The position numbers and the translations under genes were made by a program. Shown here piece by piece: positions 46,695-54,777 of a DNA stretch of 64,000 nucleotides. The stretch is from assembly GCA_029237825.1 (NCBI GenBank), contig JAQZBQ010000001.1:124001-188000 (forward strand), written 5' to 3'. This DNA comes from Bacteroidota bacterium. GTDB lineage: Bacteria; Bacteroidota; Bacteroidia; B-17B0; Aurantibacillaceae. The notes beneath the pieces were generated by a model. It was not told where the DNA came from and made no database searches. It saw only the letters and a program-made list of their open reading frames with translations. How positions within the stretch are numbered: position 1 is the stretch's first letter; every line of letters begins with the position of its first letter.

Positions 46695-47858
46695 TTACAA
46701 TTTATTTTTATCAAGGCTAAACTTTGTAGCAAGTAAATCAATGGCCAAATCAATATTAGCTGTTGTTACATTATAAGTGTCTGTGCCTAAATATCCTTCC
46801 AGTGTTGCAATTTCAGCGTTTGTTAAGGTTTTTGAAGGATTGTATTTAAATGCTCTTACAAAACCAATTCCTTCTGAAACAAGGTGCGCAAATTGAGCTG
46901 CATCACTTACATTGGTTTTCGCCAGTTTCATATAACTAATGAAACGTCCTGCTCCAACTTTCTCCCATGATTTTAAAATAGTAGTTTTTGCGGCATCGCG
47001 TCCTGCTGCATCTTTATTGCTAATTGCTGCGCGTCCTTTCAACCAGGCATTCATCACCGTAACATTTAATGAAGAAGAGCTATTTACGTTTGGAGCATCC
47101 AATGCATTGCTAACGGAATTACAATAGCTTCCCCAGTTTTTTAAACCAACTGTATATGTTGGAAAAGAAACAGGAACACCGAAATATCCAAACGCTTCAT
47201 CCCAGGCTCTTTCCTGAGCAGTAGTACCACTAGTGATAGTTGAATTATCATAAGTTGCAATATTGGTTAAAAGCGTTGTGCCTTCGGAGTAAAAAATAGC
47301 TCCCATTAAACCTTTCTCCACAATTTCCTTGTATTCATATCCATCGGCATTAACTAAGTATGCTCTGCTACCTACAACAATTTTTCCGGCAACGCCATCC
47401 GATGCTGTTGTAACCGTTGGGTTTAGTGCAGAAAAATTGCTGGCCGCGGCTGCATCGTCAAAATACGTATCCATATCCGTCTGTAAATTTAACAGATTGT
47501 TTGTTTTGGATTTTAGGTCAATTCCGCTTGAATTTAAGCCCGTTGTGGTAAACTGTGACGCCGCATTAACAAACATATCTTTCAACTTCTGTGCATTTAG
47601 TGTTGGCTGAGTTGTTTGTGTTGTAGTGTGTGCTGTTCTGATATAAGTGGTCATTTCACCTAACATGGCAATACGTGCTGTAGAACTAGAGAAATCAACA
47701 CCGGCAAAATTATAAGTAGTGGGAACATTATACGCTGGCTCCTCTACCGGAGCTACGATTTCAATTGGCTCTGGTGATTCTTTTTTACAAGAAGTTGTAA
47801 ATAAAAAAAGAGCTGCTGGCAGGCCGATCAATAATGCGTTTTTGTAGTTTGTCTTCAT
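46695..47858 (-). CDS. DUF4856 family lipoprotein
   Basis: The signal peptide has a lipobox (LFTTSC, Cys24) and is followed by KKESPEPIEIVAPVEEP, a typical disordered linker for surface lipoproteins. Residues about 45-385 match DUF4856 as I know it (YNFAGVDFSSSTARIAMLGEMTTYI, EKGLMGAIFYSEGTTLL, RAWDEAFGYFGVP, ISYMKLAKTNVSDAAQFAHLVSEGIGFVRAF). The fold is mainly helical and may be remotely related to imelysins. It is the first gene of the block and carries the block's promoter candidate. The function is not established; metal or chelate binding is inferred from its neighbours. Confidence 0.87.
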   Translation of the reverse strand: MKTNYKNALLIGLPAALFLFTTSCKKESPEPIEIVAPVEEPAYNVPTTYNFAGVDFSSSTARIAMLGEMTTYIRTAHTTTQTTQPTLNAQKLKDMFVNAASQFTTTGLNSSGIDLKSKTNNLLNLQTDMDTYFDDAAAASNFSALNPTVTTASDGVAGKIVVGSRAYLVNADGYEYKEIVEKGLMGAIFYSEGTTLLTNIATYDNSTITSGTTAQERAWDEAFGYFGVPVSFPTYTVGLKNWGSYCNSVSNALDAPNVNSSSSLNVTVMNAWLKGRAAISNKDAAGRDAAKTTILKSWEKVGAGRFISYMKLAKTNVSDAAQFAHLVSEGIGFVRAFKYNPSKTLTNAEIATLEGYLGTDTYNVTTANIDLAIDLLATKFSLDKNKL

Positions 47859-47889
47859 AATTTTATTTAGAATGATTTTAAATATGAGC

Positions 47890-47938
47890 CAAAAGTAGCG
47901 TATGCAAAGTCAACCCACCATACCTAAAAAAAGGTATG
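47890..47938 (-). promoter_or_regulatory. Promoter candidate with overlapping inverted repeat, DUF4856/imelysin block
   Basis: A perfect minus-strand TAnnTTTG (TACTTTTG, at 47890-47897) ends 31 nt before the DUF4856 ATG. A 7-bp perfect inverted repeat with a 6-nt A-rich spacer (CATACCT and AGGTATG, 47919-47938) covers the place of the -33 box. That is where a repressor would bind. It could instead be a weak terminator of the DUF6340-type gene, but no T run follows it on that strand. Confidence 0.5.
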
Positions 47939-47963
47939 TCCGTAAAATGAAGAATAAAAGGGG

Positions 47964-48998
47964 CTATTTCCTTTGAGATTCCTGAAGGTAGGATCTCCTG
48001 TTTTTCAATAGATTGACGTATTTAAGGGCCAATTTATTATTATAATTCTCATAAGACTTTTGTGCCCAAATTATGGCTTCGTCCAGATTCCCGTCAATTT
48101 CATTCAAAATCGCCATGTTATAACTGGCACGTCCTGCAATCTTACGCTTAGCGTGTTTCGTATCCTTTTCCCATAATTCGCCCGCACCTGCCCAATTCCC
48201 TGTTTTTGCCTTGCGTGTTGCAATTTTAAAGTTTGGAGAACCTTTAACATAATAATCCCTGGTTATTGTAACCGGGTATGGAATAATCTGTTCTGCATAA
48301 GACGTACCCATCTTATAGGCACTTTGTTTAATGGCCTCTTTTCTCCCAAGCATTGCTTCCGCCGTGTTGATGATATTGACAGTAGATGCTGTAACAATCA
48401 GGTTTTCTGACATCGGATATTCATCCAATATCAGCATATTGAGCGGATCATAGATTCTCCAGCCAACTTTTACAGTGGTGATGATGTTTACTCTCGCCTG
48501 AGTAGCAGCATTTAATACATCCACCACTGTATTTAAACCTGGTGGTGGCGTGTTTAAGGGAACCACTTTTAATTCGCTGCTGAATACTTCCAGTACAAAT
48601 AATAAATTTACATTCTGCGCACGACACAAACTATCTACAAAAGGCCACGAAAGCTGCGACGGAAAGGTTCCTGAAACAGGTGAGTTAAGAAGATCACCCG
48701 AAAAAATTTTAATTGAATCGAAACGGTTATGGCGAATTAACGCGTCTTGCAAGCCACGAATGGACTCCGCACTCGATTCTTTAATTAATTTTAAAGTTTC
48801 TGCCCTCACTGCCTGATGAAATGCATTCAGCGCTTTATTTTCTTCAGAAGGCGTTGTTCGGCATATGATACCTACTTTTTTAATAGCCCTATTCAGAGGA
48901 ACAGGCGCGGGATTGTAAGAATGGATATAGACATGATTTGTTTTACAGGAAACGCATACTACGCATACAAACACCAGAACGAATGAAAGGATCCTCAT
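47964..48998 (-). CDS. DUF6340-type lipoprotein with TPR-like C-terminus
   Basis: The signal peptide ends in a lipobox (VVCVSC, Cys18). The N-terminal ~230 residues resemble the Bacteroidota family labelled DUF6340: KKVGIICRTTPSEENKALNAFHQ, SWPFVDSLCRAQNVNLLFVLEVFSSEL, VKVGWRIYDPLNMLILDEYP. The C-terminal ~90 residues contain two TPR-like hairpins (ATRKAKTGNWAGAGELWEKDT, ASYNMAILNEIDGNLDEAIIWAQKS). It is probably an outer-membrane-anchored periplasmic protein of unknown role. The start is 2 nt after the ispF stop, so ispF and this gene are likely one transcript. Confidence 0.78.
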   Translation of the reverse strand: MRILSFVLVFVCVVCVSCKTNHVYIHSYNPAPVPLNRAIKKVGIICRTTPSEENKALNAFHQAVRAETLKLIKESSAESIRGLQDALIRHNRFDSIKIFSGDLLNSPVSGTFPSQLSWPFVDSLCRAQNVNLLFVLEVFSSELKVVPLNTPPPGLNTVVDVLNAATQARVNIITTVKVGWRIYDPLNMLILDEYPMSENLIVTASTVNIINTAEAMLGRKEAIKQSAYKMGTSYAEQIIPYPVTITRDYYVKGSPNFKIATRKAKTGNWAGAGELWEKDTKHAKRKIAGRASYNMAILNEIDGNLDEAIIWAQKSYENYNNKLALKYVNLLKNRRSYLQESQRK

Positions 48999-49000
48999 GA

Positions 49001-49483
49001 TTATTTTTTATAAATAAGTGCCACCGCATACGCATTTACGCCTTCACCACGTCCAACGTAGCCAAGTTTTTCGTTTGTTGTGGCTTTAATGGAAATATCA
49101 TTCGATGTAATTTGCATGATCGGTGCCAATATATCCTGCATAGAGGTAATGTGAGGGTTTACCATCGGCGCTTCTAAACTCAAAGTGGCATCTACGTTTC
49201 CAATACCGTAACCGTTTTGATTCAGTAAGTCCACAACTTCTTTTAACAACAATTTACTGTCTGCGCCCTTGTATTTCGGATTTGAATTAGGGAAATGAAA
49301 TCCAATATCTCTCAAATTAGCGGCGCCAAGTAAGGCATCGCAAATGGCATGCAATAACACATCTGCATCACTATGACCTACGCATCCTTTATTAAATTCC
49401 AGTTTAACGCCGCCAAGCCATAGCTCCCTGCCTTCGCCAAGCGGATGCACGTCGTAACCAAATCCAACCCTTATGTTTACCAT
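49001..49483 (-). CDS. ispF: 2-C-methyl-D-erythritol 2,4-cyclodiphosphate synthase
   Basis: This is a trimeric zinc enzyme of the non-mevalonate isoprenoid pathway that converts CDP-ME-2-phosphate to MEcPP. The metal site is visible as GYDVHPLGEG (Asp11, His13) and a His in GHSDADVLLHAICDALLGA. FHFPNSNPKYKGADS and IKATTNEKLGYVGRGEGV complete the signature. The 160-residue length is normal, and it is not fused to ispD. It is followed 2 nt later by the DUF6340-type lipoprotein. Confidence 0.96.
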   Translation of the reverse strand: MVNIRVGFGYDVHPLGEGRELWLGGVKLEFNKGCVGHSDADVLLHAICDALLGAANLRDIGFHFPNSNPKYKGADSKLLLKEVVDLLNQNGYGIGNVDATLSLEAPMVNPHITSMQDILAPIMQITSNDISIKATTNEKLGYVGRGEGVNAYAVALIYKK

Positions 49484-49551
49484 GAATTTTAAGAATTAAG
49501 CGTAAAATTTATACAAAACAGGAATTTAGTCCACAGTGTTCCAAACTAAGG

Positions 49552-50406
49552 TTATTTATCTTTCATATAATCCTCAAAAGGAATTCCTTTCATAAAATCT
49601 ACTGAATAAATATACTGATAAATTAAATCCGACCATTCTTTGTGAGTTTTCCGTTCGGTTAACAATTGGGAATCAAACGGCTTACTATAATGTATACGGA
49701 TTGTTTCCTTACGCGCTTTAAACATTTCATCCGGTAAAAACAGCATTTCAATATTTGCCTTTATTCCAATTTTTTTGCGTAAGCGCGCGAAATTATAGAA
49801 AAACTCGGAATTCTTCCCTTCAATAAAAACCGGCTGAATCATTCGTTTATGATCGATTGCCTGTGTAACAAAACTCTTTTTCCACGGAAGATCCCGCACG
49901 ATGCCATTCTCCTTTCTGGAAACCAACCCTGCCGGGAAAAACAACACTGCGCATTCTGTCATAAACACCTCTTCCATTGTTCTTAGCGAACGCGTAGACG
50001 AAGCTCCTACTTTATTTACAGCAACAAAAATTTCTCCGTAATTTTTTAAATTCTTTAAAATATCATTGACGAAAAAACGAACATCCGGGCGTACGTCACC
50101 AACCGATTTGATAAGGGCCATGCCATCCAAACCACCCAAGGGGTGATTAGCAGCGATAATAATAGAACCGGTTCTCGGAATCAACTCTGCGTGGATGGAT
50201 TCCACTTTTGCACCGAGCCTCTCCAGTCCTTTCCGGTTAAATTCAAGTCCCTCATCATCTTTGAGGTGCAGCATGGCCGAATTGATATCGTCTTCATGCA
50301 ATTTTCTCTTCAGCCATTTAATAGCGAACCCCGGCAACCACTTGTAAAGCTTGAAAGCCTTTTCTTTCAAAACTTTCTCTACATCTATAAATTTTGCGTT
50401 TTCCAT
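49552..50406 (-). CDS. PlsC-like 1-acyl-glycerol-3-phosphate acyltransferase family protein
   Basis: The acyltransferase motif I reads NHPLGGLDG (NHxxxxD variant), motif II lies in the VNDILKNLKNYGEIFVAVNKVGASSTRS region, and motif III is LFFPAGLVSRK. Variants with this spacing are close to hemolysin/ornithine-lipid acyltransferases in Bacteroidota, so ornithine- or glycine-lipid synthesis is an alternative to phosphatidate synthesis. There is no long membrane helix. I chose the ATG at 50406 (284 aa) over a TTG start eight codons upstream. A TTG-N18-TACCTTTG promoter ends 10 nt before it. Confidence 0.82.
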   Translation of the reverse strand: MENAKFIDVEKVLKEKAFKLYKWLPGFAIKWLKRKLHEDDINSAMLHLKDDEGLEFNRKGLERLGAKVESIHAELIPRTGSIIIAANHPLGGLDGMALIKSVGDVRPDVRFFVNDILKNLKNYGEIFVAVNKVGASSTRSLRTMEEVFMTECAVLFFPAGLVSRKENGIVRDLPWKKSFVTQAIDHKRMIQPVFIEGKNSEFFYNFARLRKKIGIKANIEMLFLPDEMFKARKETIRIHYSKPFDSQLLTERKTHKEWSDLIYQYIYSVDFMKGIPFEDYMKDK

Positions 50407-50416
50407 ACAAGTTTTG

Positions 50417-50445
50417 CAAAGGTAAAACAATTGTTAATATCCCAA
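50417..50445 (-). promoter_or_regulatory. Promoter of the acyltransferase gene (TTG-N18-TACCTTTG)
   Basis: On the minus strand a TTG is followed after 18 nt by TACCTTTG, a perfect -7 element. The predicted leader is only about 7 nt, and the position supports the ATG at 50406. Confidence 0.6.
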
Positions 50446-50595
50446 CAGACTCATTTCGCCTTTTTTACAGATCTCCGATTTAAGCACTTTCTTTAAAAAG
50501 GCAATAAAATCGAGCCACAACACATAGAATGCAAATTACCTGATACAAAATTTTTAAATGTACTGGATTTTCAAAATTTCTATTTATCAACAAAA

Positions 50596-50630
50596 GTGGT
50601 AAAAAATGGCATAAAGTGGTAAAACGTGGT
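50596..50630 (+). promoter_or_regulatory. Probable MraZ operator: four GTGGT-like repeats at 10-bp spacing
   Basis: GTGGT occurs at 50596, 50616 and 50626, with ATGGC at 50606, so the four units begin exactly 10 bp apart, each preceded by an A run. MraZ proteins of other phyla bind tandem GTGG-type repeats in front of their own gene, so this is very likely an autoregulatory site of the dcw operon. Confidence 0.8.
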
Positions 50631-50641
50631 AAAATTTTAAT

Positions 50642-50649
50642 TATTTTTG
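50642..50649 (+). promoter_or_regulatory. -7 promoter element of the dcw operon (TATTTTTG)
   Basis: A perfect TAnnTTTG lies 24 nt before the mraZ ATG and 12 nt after the last GTGGT repeat. The repeats occupy the place where the -33 box would lie. Confidence 0.6.
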
Positions 50650-50673
50650 ACACTATTCTAACGAAACCCACGA

Positions 50674-51144
50674 ATGACAAGCCTTATAGGAGAATTTGAC
50701 TGCAAAGTAGATGCGAAAGGGCGTTTCATGTTTCCTGTTAACCTCAGGAAGCAGTTAGATGATGTTTTTGATAAAGGATTTGTAATTAACAGGAATCTTC
50801 ACCAGAAATGCCTGGTGCTGTACCCAATTGCAGAGTGGAATAAACTCAATAAAAAATTAAGTAAACTGAACCGATTAATTAAAGCAAACGATGTATTTGT
50901 AAGGAAATTTACCGGTGGAGCCACCGTTGCAGATGCGGATACCACTGGCCGGGTTTTGTTACCGAAACCATTAGTAGAATACGCTGATATTAAAACGGAT
51001 ATTAAAGTGCTTGGGAGCAATAATGTGATTGAGATATGGGATAAAAAATCCTATGATCATTTCCTTGCCCAGGATGTTGATATTGAAAAATTAGCTGAAG
51101 ACGTTTTAGGAAACTTAAATTTTAATGAAGGTGATGATGAGTAA
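50674..51144 (+). CDS. mraZ: Division/cell-wall cluster transcriptional regulator MraZ
   Basis: This 156-residue protein has two AbrB-like SpoVT repeats: GEFDCKVDAKGRFMFPVNLRKQL in the first half and GATVADADTTGRVLLPKPLVEYA in the second (the DxxGR signature in each). MraZ forms ring-shaped oligomers that bind tandem repeats upstream of its own operon and modulate dcw transcription. The operator-like repeats just upstream fit this. It is the first gene of the dcw operon, and rsmH begins within its last codons. Confidence 0.95.
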   Translation: MTSLIGEFDCKVDAKGRFMFPVNLRKQLDDVFDKGFVINRNLHQKCLVLYPIAEWNKLNKKLSKLNRLIKANDVFVRKFTGGATVADADTTGRVLLPKPLVEYADIKTDIKVLGSNNVIEIWDKKSYDHFLAQDVDIEKLAEDVLGNLNFNEGDDE

Positions 51145-52051
51145 CCCTTATCACATTCCCGTTCTTTTACAACCTTGTATAAATGGCCTTGATATTAAAC
51201 CTGATGGTGTTTATGTTGATTTAACTTTTGGTGGCGGAGGACATTCAAAAGAAATTCTCAAACATCTCTCAGCAAAAGGAAAACTTTTTTCATTTGATCA
51301 GGATGAAGATGCAAAATCAAACGTGCCTTCCGACGACCGTTTAACCTTCGTCCCGCATAATTTCCGGTACATTTCGAACTACCTGAAATTATACGGCATT
51401 ACAAAGGTTGACGGGATTTTGGGCGATTTGGGCGTTTCGTCTCACCAGTTTGATAAAGGTGAACGAGGATTTTCAATTCGTTTCGAAGCTGAGCTCGACA
51501 TGAGGATGAATCAAAAGTCGGACCTCACCGCGAAAAAAGTGCTTAATACCTACGATGTAAAAAAGCTTACTGCAATATTCAGGGAGTATGGAGAAGTGGA
51601 CAATGCGTTTAAGATAGCAAATTTAATTGTTGATGCGCGTTCTAATGGCAGCATTGATACAACCACACAGCTAAAAGAAATTATTAAGCCAGGTACGCCA
51701 AAATTTGAGGAAAACCGGTATCTGGCAAAAGTTTATCAGGCAATACGGATAGAGGTAAATCAGGAAATGGAATCTCTGAAAGAATGCCTCACACAATGCG
51801 TAGAATTACTAAAGCCCGGAGCGCGTCTTGTGGTGATGAGTTACCATAGTTTGGAGGACAGGTTGGTTAAAAATTTAATCCGGTCGGGAAATGTAGAAGG
51901 TGTCGAAGAAAAAGACCAGGTATTTGGCAGAATAACCAAATATTTTAAATCACTCACGTCTAAGCCTATTGTGCCGGATGCAGAGGAAATTGAACAGAAC
52001 CCAAGAGCAAGAAGCGCCAAACTTAGGATCGCGATAAGAATAGAGAGTTAG
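51137..52051 (+). CDS. rsmH: 16S rRNA (cytosine-1402 N4)-methyltransferase
   Basis: This SAM-dependent methyltransferase (formerly MraW) modifies C1402 in the ribosomal P site. The start region HIPVLLQPCINGL, SAM motif DLTFGGGGHSKEIL, LGDLGVSSHQFD, GFSIRFEAELDMRMNQ, and C-terminal MSYHSLEDRLVKN are all family signatures. I chose the ATG whose first codons overlap the mraZ stop as ATGAGTAA; two further in-frame ATGs lie 3 and 12 nt upstream. The 304-residue length is normal. Confidence 0.96.
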   Translation: MSNPYHIPVLLQPCINGLDIKPDGVYVDLTFGGGGHSKEILKHLSAKGKLFSFDQDEDAKSNVPSDDRLTFVPHNFRYISNYLKLYGITKVDGILGDLGVSSHQFDKGERGFSIRFEAELDMRMNQKSDLTAKKVLNTYDVKKLTAIFREYGEVDNAFKIANLIVDARSNGSIDTTTQLKEIIKPGTPKFEENRYLAKVYQAIRIEVNQEMESLKECLTQCVELLKPGARLVVMSYHSLEDRLVKNLIRSGNVEGVEEKDQVFGRITKYFKSLTSKPIVPDAEEIEQNPRARSAKLRIAIRIES

Positions 52052-52102
52052 GCGTCAGAATTGCCTCATTTAAAATTAGGGTCAGAAAAAGAATAATACG
52101 AA

Positions 52103-52558
52103 GTGGCAAATAAATTCAGGGAAATACCTAAGCAGGAAGAAATCGAGGAACTCGAAGAGTTGGTGAAGCTGGAAGAACCTAAGTTGAGCCCAAAGGCATC
52201 GAAGCAGGTTAAAAAAGGGGTGCTGGCCAAAGGACTTTCAAAAGTATTTGGCGGGTCTTTTTTAAGTGACGATAGAGCAATACAGCACATTCCTTTTATC
52301 CTGTTCTTGGGAATGATCGCTATTCTATATATCGCAAACGGATATTATGCAGATGATAAAATAAGGGAGGTTAATAAAGTAAGCAACCAGATTAAAGAAT
52401 TACATACTGAATACATTTCATCTAAATCTGATCTCATGTTTGTTAGTAAACAAAGTGAAGTTGCAAAAGCGGTAGCCGCACTGGGATTAAAAGAGCCCGT
52501 AGTAGCGCCAATGAAAATTGAAATGGATAGTGTAAAACCCGGGGTACGAAAAAAATAA
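52103..52558 (+). CDS. ftsL: FtsL-like divisome protein
   Basis: This is a bitopic protein with an acidic then basic cytosolic N-terminus (about 1-58), one transmembrane helix (about 60-79, HIPFILFLGMIAILYIANGYY) and a short coiled-coil periplasmic part (DKIREVNKVSNQIKELHTEYISSKSDLMFV). Position between rsmH and ftsI and this topology identify FtsL, which normally pairs with FtsB/DivIC and activates FtsW-FtsI. FtsL sequences are poorly conserved, so the assignment relies on context. The cytosolic segment is longer than in E. coli. The start codon is GTG. Confidence 0.85.
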   Translation: MANKFREIPKQEEIEELEELVKLEEPKLSPKASKQVKKGVLAKGLSKVFGGSFLSDDRAIQHIPFILFLGMIAILYIANGYYADDKIREVNKVSNQIKELHTEYISSKSDLMFVSKQSEVAKAVAALGLKEPVVAPMKIEMDSVKPGVRKK

Positions 52559-52592
52559 AATGATGAATCACTTTAAACAGTGAATCAAAAAA

Positions 52593-54740
52593 ATGGAAAA
52601 CAAAAAAGACATATTATCCAGAACCTATTTAGTATACATATTCCTATGTGTTTTTGCTATTGCGATTCTTTATAAGATGTGCATTATCCAGTTTAAGGAA
52701 GGTTCTGAGTGGAAAGCAAAAGCCGAAGCCTTCAATACGCAGGTTCATGAAATTCAGGCCGTACGTGGGAATATTTTTGATATCAATGGAAATTTATTGG
52801 CAACGTCCCTACCCTATTACGAAGTAGCAGTAGACATCAATGCGCCTTCGATTGATAAAAAATTGTTTGAAAGCAAAGTAGATTCCCTCGGAACGATGCT
52901 ATCAGAATTATTTAAAGATAAAACACCCAAGCAATACATCAAGCTGCTGAGAAAGGCACGTAAAAGCGGAGACCGTTACGTTGTACTTAAACGTAATGTC
53001 CCATACAAAGACCTTCAAACCCTTAAAACCTTTCCAATTTTTAAAAAAGGCAAACGTGGCGGACTTGTTACTTTACAAACCAATAAACGTGAAAGGCCGT
53101 TCAAAATGCTTGCCGCACGTACAATTGGAATGGCCCGTGCCGGAGTAAAACCCGTTGGGCTTGAAGGGGCATATGATACGGTGTTAATGGGCATAAGCGG
53201 ACAACGACTCATGCAAAAAATTGCCGGTGATGTGTGGCGACCGATAAATGATGAGAACGAAGTTGAGCCAAAAGATGGCAGCGACCTATTTACAACAATC
53301 GATATTAATATCCAGGACGTGGCAGAAAATGCGCTCCTGAACACGCTTATCAAAAATAAAGCATCACACGGTTGCGCTATATTAATGGAGGTGAAAACCG
53401 GTGAAATAAAAGCGATAGCAAATTTAACCAGGGATGGGAAAGATTCAAGTTCATATTCAGAAAGTTTAAACTATGCAATCGGTTACGCCACAGAACCTGG
53501 ATCAACGTTTAAACTGGCCTCTTACCTGGCTGTGATGGATGATTATGACGTTAACCTTGACGAAAAAATTCGCGTAGGGAATGGTGAGGTTACGTATTAT
53601 AATAAAACCATTCGTGACGCTCATCCCCCTGAAACCCCTATGCTCACATTAAAGCGTGCTTTTGAGGTATCGTCAAACGCTGCAGCCGCACTGACTATTG
53701 TAAAATATTATTCAAAAAATCCACAGCAATACATCAATAAACTTAAATCCTTTCACTTAAATCAAAAATTAGGCTTGGCCATTCCCGGAGAAGCGAACCC
53801 CTTAATTAAAGAACCAAAAAGCAAAGATTGGTCTGGCTTAACATTACCACAAATGGCCTATGGATATGAGAGTTTGATAACACCGCTTCAAACTCTTGCG
53901 CTATATAACGCTATAGCCAATGACGGAAAAATGGTTAAACCAAGGTTTGAGAAAGAAATCAAGCATAACGGAAAAACTGTAAAAACTTTTACCACGGAAG
54001 TCCTGGTAGAACAAATCGTGAAGCCTGAGACAGTAAAGAAAGCAAAAGAAATGCTGGAAGGCGTTGTAGAAAATGGCAGTGGAAAAGGATTAAACATTAC
54101 AGCTTTTAAGGTGGGCGGGAAAACCGGAACTGCACAAATTGCGAAAGTTGGTGTAAAGAGAGGTGCCGGCAAAACCGCGTATGGCGATGTAGGGGAAAGA
54201 AACTACCAGGCATCATTCGTGGGTTACTTCCCGGCAGACAAGCCCCTCTATACATGCATTGTAATCATAAACTCACCAAGTAATGGCATCTATTATGGGG
54301 GATTAGTTGCAGGACCAGTGTTTAAAGAAATTGCCGAAAAAGTATACTCCAATAGTCTGGATTTTATTGAACCACTCAATACCAAAAAACAGATTCTAAC
54401 CAAAGTGCCGGCATGTGTAAAATCCCGTAACGACGAAATTGTTACTGCTTCCAAGGCATTTAAAATTAAAGTAAAATCCCAGGTTGCTGAAAATAATTAT
54501 GTGGTTAAAAATAATGATGATACACTGTCGATTTCATTACGCTCTGCTAACCTGGAGAACCAATTAAAGAAAGGCGTTGTTCCGAATTTAAATGGATTGT
54601 CTGCAAAAGATGCGCTGTTCCTACTTGAAAATTCAGGGTTTCATGTAAAACTATATGGAATGGGTTCTGTAAAAAAACAATCCATTGAGGCTGGAAAAAA
54701 ATTTAATAAAGGCGATAAAATTACTTTGATCCTGTCTTAA
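52593..54740 (+). CDS. ftsI: Penicillin-binding protein FtsI/PBP3 (division transpeptidase) with PASTA domain
   Basis: An N-terminal membrane anchor (about 12-32) is followed by the pedestal domain (RGNIFDINGNLLATSLPYYEV) and a class B transpeptidase domain: SxxK at Ser304-Lys307 (EPGSTFKLAS), SSN at 360-362, and KTGT at 510-513. One PASTA domain occupies about 645-715 (VVPNLNGLSAKDALFLLENSGFHVKLYG). It cross-links septal peptidoglycan with FtsW. The 715-residue length and terminal PASTA are usual in Bacteroidota. It lies between ftsL and murE in the operon. Confidence 0.96.
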   Translation: MENKKDILSRTYLVYIFLCVFAIAILYKMCIIQFKEGSEWKAKAEAFNTQVHEIQAVRGNIFDINGNLLATSLPYYEVAVDINAPSIDKKLFESKVDSLGTMLSELFKDKTPKQYIKLLRKARKSGDRYVVLKRNVPYKDLQTLKTFPIFKKGKRGGLVTLQTNKRERPFKMLAARTIGMARAGVKPVGLEGAYDTVLMGISGQRLMQKIAGDVWRPINDENEVEPKDGSDLFTTIDINIQDVAENALLNTLIKNKASHGCAILMEVKTGEIKAIANLTRDGKDSSSYSESLNYAIGYATEPGSTFKLASYLAVMDDYDVNLDEKIRVGNGEVTYYNKTIRDAHPPETPMLTLKRAFEVSSNAAAALTIVKYYSKNPQQYINKLKSFHLNQKLGLAIPGEANPLIKEPKSKDWSGLTLPQMAYGYESLITPLQTLALYNAIANDGKMVKPRFEKEIKHNGKTVKTFTTEVLVEQIVKPETVKKAKEMLEGVVENGSGKGLNITAFKVGGKTGTAQIAKVGVKRGAGKTAYGDVGERNYQASFVGYFPADKPLYTCIVIINSPSNGIYYGGLVAGPVFKEIAEKVYSNSLDFIEPLNTKKQILTKVPACVKSRNDEIVTASKAFKIKVKSQVAENNYVVKNNDDTLSISLRSANLENQLKKGVVPNLNGLSAKDALFLLENSGFHVKLYGMGSVKKQSIEAGKKFNKGDKITLILS

Positions 54741-54777
54741 TACTAAAAACAAGAAGCAAACTAAAGAGATCAACATA

